Shown in pieces: positions 1 through 5,138 of a stretch of DNA of 5,138 nt. The position numbers and the translations under genes were made by a program. Under the pieces are notes generated by a model. That model was not told the DNA's origin, searched no databases, and saw nothing but the letters and a program-made list of their open reading frames with translations. Where the stretch lies: assembly GCA_003645555.1 (NCBI GenBank), contig QNFN01000164.1, positions 1 through 5,138 of the forward strand, in the 5' to 3' direction. This DNA is from Gammaproteobacteria bacterium. GTDB lineage: Bacteria > Pseudomonadota > Gammaproteobacteria > QNFN01. How positions within the stretch are numbered: position 1 is the stretch's first letter; each line of letters begins with the position of its first letter.

Positions 1-135
1 ATCTGGCAGGAGGGCGGTCTCCGGTTGCCTCGCGCACCCAAGCCGGAGCTCGCCCGTCAACTGGTTGAACATATTGCCGAGCGCTACCATGCCACACGAC
101 GTCAAGGTCAAGATTCTCGATCCACGGATCGGTGA
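1..135 (+). CDS. coaBC: CoaBC (phosphopantothenoylcysteine decarboxylase / phosphopantothenate-cysteine ligase), C-terminal end only
   Basis: This is an open frame from the first base to the TGA at 133-135, giving 44 residues that begin IWQEGG and end STDR. The segment [17 protein letters not shown] resembles the C-terminal helix of CoaBC (E. coli, from memory: ELLGQLLLDEIVTRYDEKNRR). coaBC directly precedes dut in many gammaproteobacteria, which supports the call. The full protein is a bifunctional cytoplasmic flavoenzyme: it joins cysteine to 4'-phosphopantothenate, then decarboxylates the product, two consecutive steps of coenzyme A synthesis. Both catalytic domains lie upstream of the window, so only the tail can be judged. 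The last ~15 residues, from about ATRRQGQD, extend past the usual end and overlap the start of dut by 47 bp. The identification rests on a short C-terminal match plus gene order. Confidence 0.82.
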   Translation: MWQEGGLRLPRAPKPELARQLVEHIAERYHATRRQGQDSRSTDR

Positions 136-547
136 CTCGATTCCGTTGCCTCACTACGCCACGGCCGGCTCGGCCGGGCTCGATTTGCGTGCCTGCATCG
201 AAGCGCCCCTGGAGATCGCCCCGGGGATAACCCACCTGATTCCCACCGGCATAGCCATCCATCTCGACGACCCGGGCCTAGCCGCGATGTTGCTCCCTCG
301 CTCAGGCCTTGGGCACAAACACGGCATCGTTCTCGGTAACCTGGTCGGGCTGATCGATAGCGACTACCAGGGGCAGCTCTTTGTCTCCTGCTGGAACCGC
401 TCCGATGACTCCTTTACCATCGCCGTAGGGGAGCGCATCGCCCAGATGGTCATTGTCCCGGTGGTGCACGCGAACTTCAGTGTCGTCGATGATTTCGAGA
501 CCAGTTCTCGTGGCGCCGGCGGTTTCGGCCATTCAGGCCAGCATTGA
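89..547 (+). CDS. dut: Deoxyuridine 5'-triphosphate nucleotidohydrolase (dUTPase)
   Basis: The enzyme hydrolyses dUTP to dUMP and pyrophosphate. This keeps uracil out of DNA and supplies dUMP for thymidylate synthesis; the family works as a cytoplasmic homotrimer with Mg2+. All five trimeric dUTPase motifs are visible in the 152 residues: [10 protein letters not shown] (26-35), [10 protein letters not shown] (70-79), [10 protein letters not shown] (87-96) with the catalytic Asp90, RIAQM (116-120), and the glycine-rich C-terminal arm [10 protein letters not shown] (141-150) that closes over the substrate. Numbering of Ser72, Asn84 and Asp90 agrees with my recollection of the E. coli enzyme. 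I chose the ATG at 89 because it gives [15 protein letters not shown], matching the family N-terminus and length (~151). A TTG at 65 would add eight unsupported residues. No good Shine-Dalgarno precedes the ATG, and the start lies inside the coaBC end, which fits translational coupling. The gene looks intact. Confidence 0.97.
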   Translation: MPHDVKVKILDPRIGDSIPLPHYATAGSAGLDLRACIEAPLEIAPGITHLIPTGIAIHLDDPGLAAMLLPRSGLGHKHGIVLGNLVGLIDSDYQGQLFVSCWNRSDDSFTIAVGERIAQMVIVPVVHANFSVVDDFETSSRGAGGFGHSGQH

Positions 548-565
548 GCGGCTGCCAATAACGAC

Positions 566-4780
<4,215 letters not shown>

Positions 4781-4798
4781 TCCTCGGGGCCGGGGCCG

Positions 4799-5138
4799 CT
4801 ACTGTTTCGCAGCTTTCTCCGGGGGAAGCCCCTTGAGTTCGCGATAGCGGGTGATGTCGGCCTCATAGGTCGCTCTGATCCGCTCCTGGTCAGCGCGCAG
4901 TGTCTCGATGCGCGCCTTGTTGCGAGCGATCTGGTCCTCGGTGACGGTGATGTTGTTGAGCAGCTTGTCGCCGATCTTGCCGCCGCTGCGTTCGAGATCG
5001 GCAGCATTCTTGCGCTGGCGCTTGAGCAGTGCCTCGCGCTCACGAATCTGTCCCTCCGCCACGGTGATCTGGCCCTCGAGCGCCTGGATCTTGCCGTCGC
5101 GGGCCAGCTCCAGGCCGTCGACCGAGTCGTAGGTGCTG
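4799..5138 (-). CDS. Charged coiled-coil protein, C-terminal part (possibly DUF4124-type envelope protein)
   Basis: Read on the - strand, an open frame enters at the window edge and ends at the TAG at 4799-4801, giving 112 residues; the true start lies beyond 5138. The visible part begins STYDSVDGLELARDGKI and is almost entirely helical and charged, with heptad-like spacing of Ile/Leu (KIQALEGQITVAEGQIRERE, then EDQIARNKARIETLRADQE), a Gly break at SGGKIGDK, and a final ITRYRELKGLPPEKAAKQ. There is no cysteine and no membrane segment in this part. The pattern TYxSVxxLxxARDxKIxxLxxxI followed by paired helices and a closing RYRELK resembles the C-terminal half of exported gammaproteobacterial proteins carrying an N-terminal DUF4124 domain. 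That family call is from memory and its diagnostic domain is outside the window. A GTG at 5062 could be taken as a start, but the coding pattern clearly continues upstream of it. The gene converges on slmA with an 18-bp gap, so it is not part of that operon. Function is unknown. Confidence 0.75.
   Translation of the reverse strand, partial: STYDSVDGLELARDGKIQALEGQITVAEGQIREREALLKRQRKNAADLERSGGKIGDKLLNNITVTEDQIARNKARIETLRADQERIRATYEADITRYRELKGLPPEKAAKQ

Noticed and set aside
65..88. TTG start at 65 for dut, adding eight residues
   Set aside because: The extra residues MNILPSAT have no counterpart in the family, while the ATG at 89 gives the expected N-terminus and length.

Overview
This window looks like ordinary chromosomal core sequence from a GC-rich gammaproteobacterium. 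The gene order is coaBC tail - dut - long algC-type phosphomutase - argB - slmA, all on the + strand, followed by a convergent coiled-coil gene on the - strand. From general knowledge, coaBC-dut-algC-argB matches the pseudomonad arrangement, and slmA downstream of dut is shared with enterobacteria. The combination would suit Pseudomonas relatives or Chromatiales/Ectothiorhodospiraceae-type gammaproteobacteria. The genus cannot be fixed from the sequence alone.

Layout. Positions 1-135 hold the last 44 codons of coaBC (coenzyme A synthesis). dut (89-547, dUTPase) starts inside the coaBC end. After an 18-bp gap comes an 888-codon gene (566-3232). It joins an unusual N-terminal membrane module (basic tail, two transmembrane helices around a ~220-residue domain, low-complexity linker) to a complete phosphomannomutase/phosphoglucomutase of the AlgC type. 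argB (3267-4172, N-acetylglutamate kinase) follows after 34 bp. slmA (4169-4780, TetR-family nucleoid occlusion factor) overlaps argB by the ATGA stop/start. After only 18 bp, the 3' end of a - strand gene appears (4799-5138, cut by the window edge). It encodes a charged coiled-coil protein.

How the genes fit together. The tight same-strand packing suggests one transcription unit serving cofactor synthesis (CoaBC), nucleotide hygiene (Dut), sugar-phosphate supply for surface polysaccharide (AlgC), arginine synthesis (ArgB) and division-site protection (SlmA). The grouping looks like conserved housekeeping neighbourhood rather than a single pathway. There is no non-coding stretch over 34 bp, and I saw no RNA gene, mobile element, CRISPR array or clear promoter. 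The most interesting item is the membrane-anchored form of the phosphomutase. I found no convincing sign of a wholly new system.
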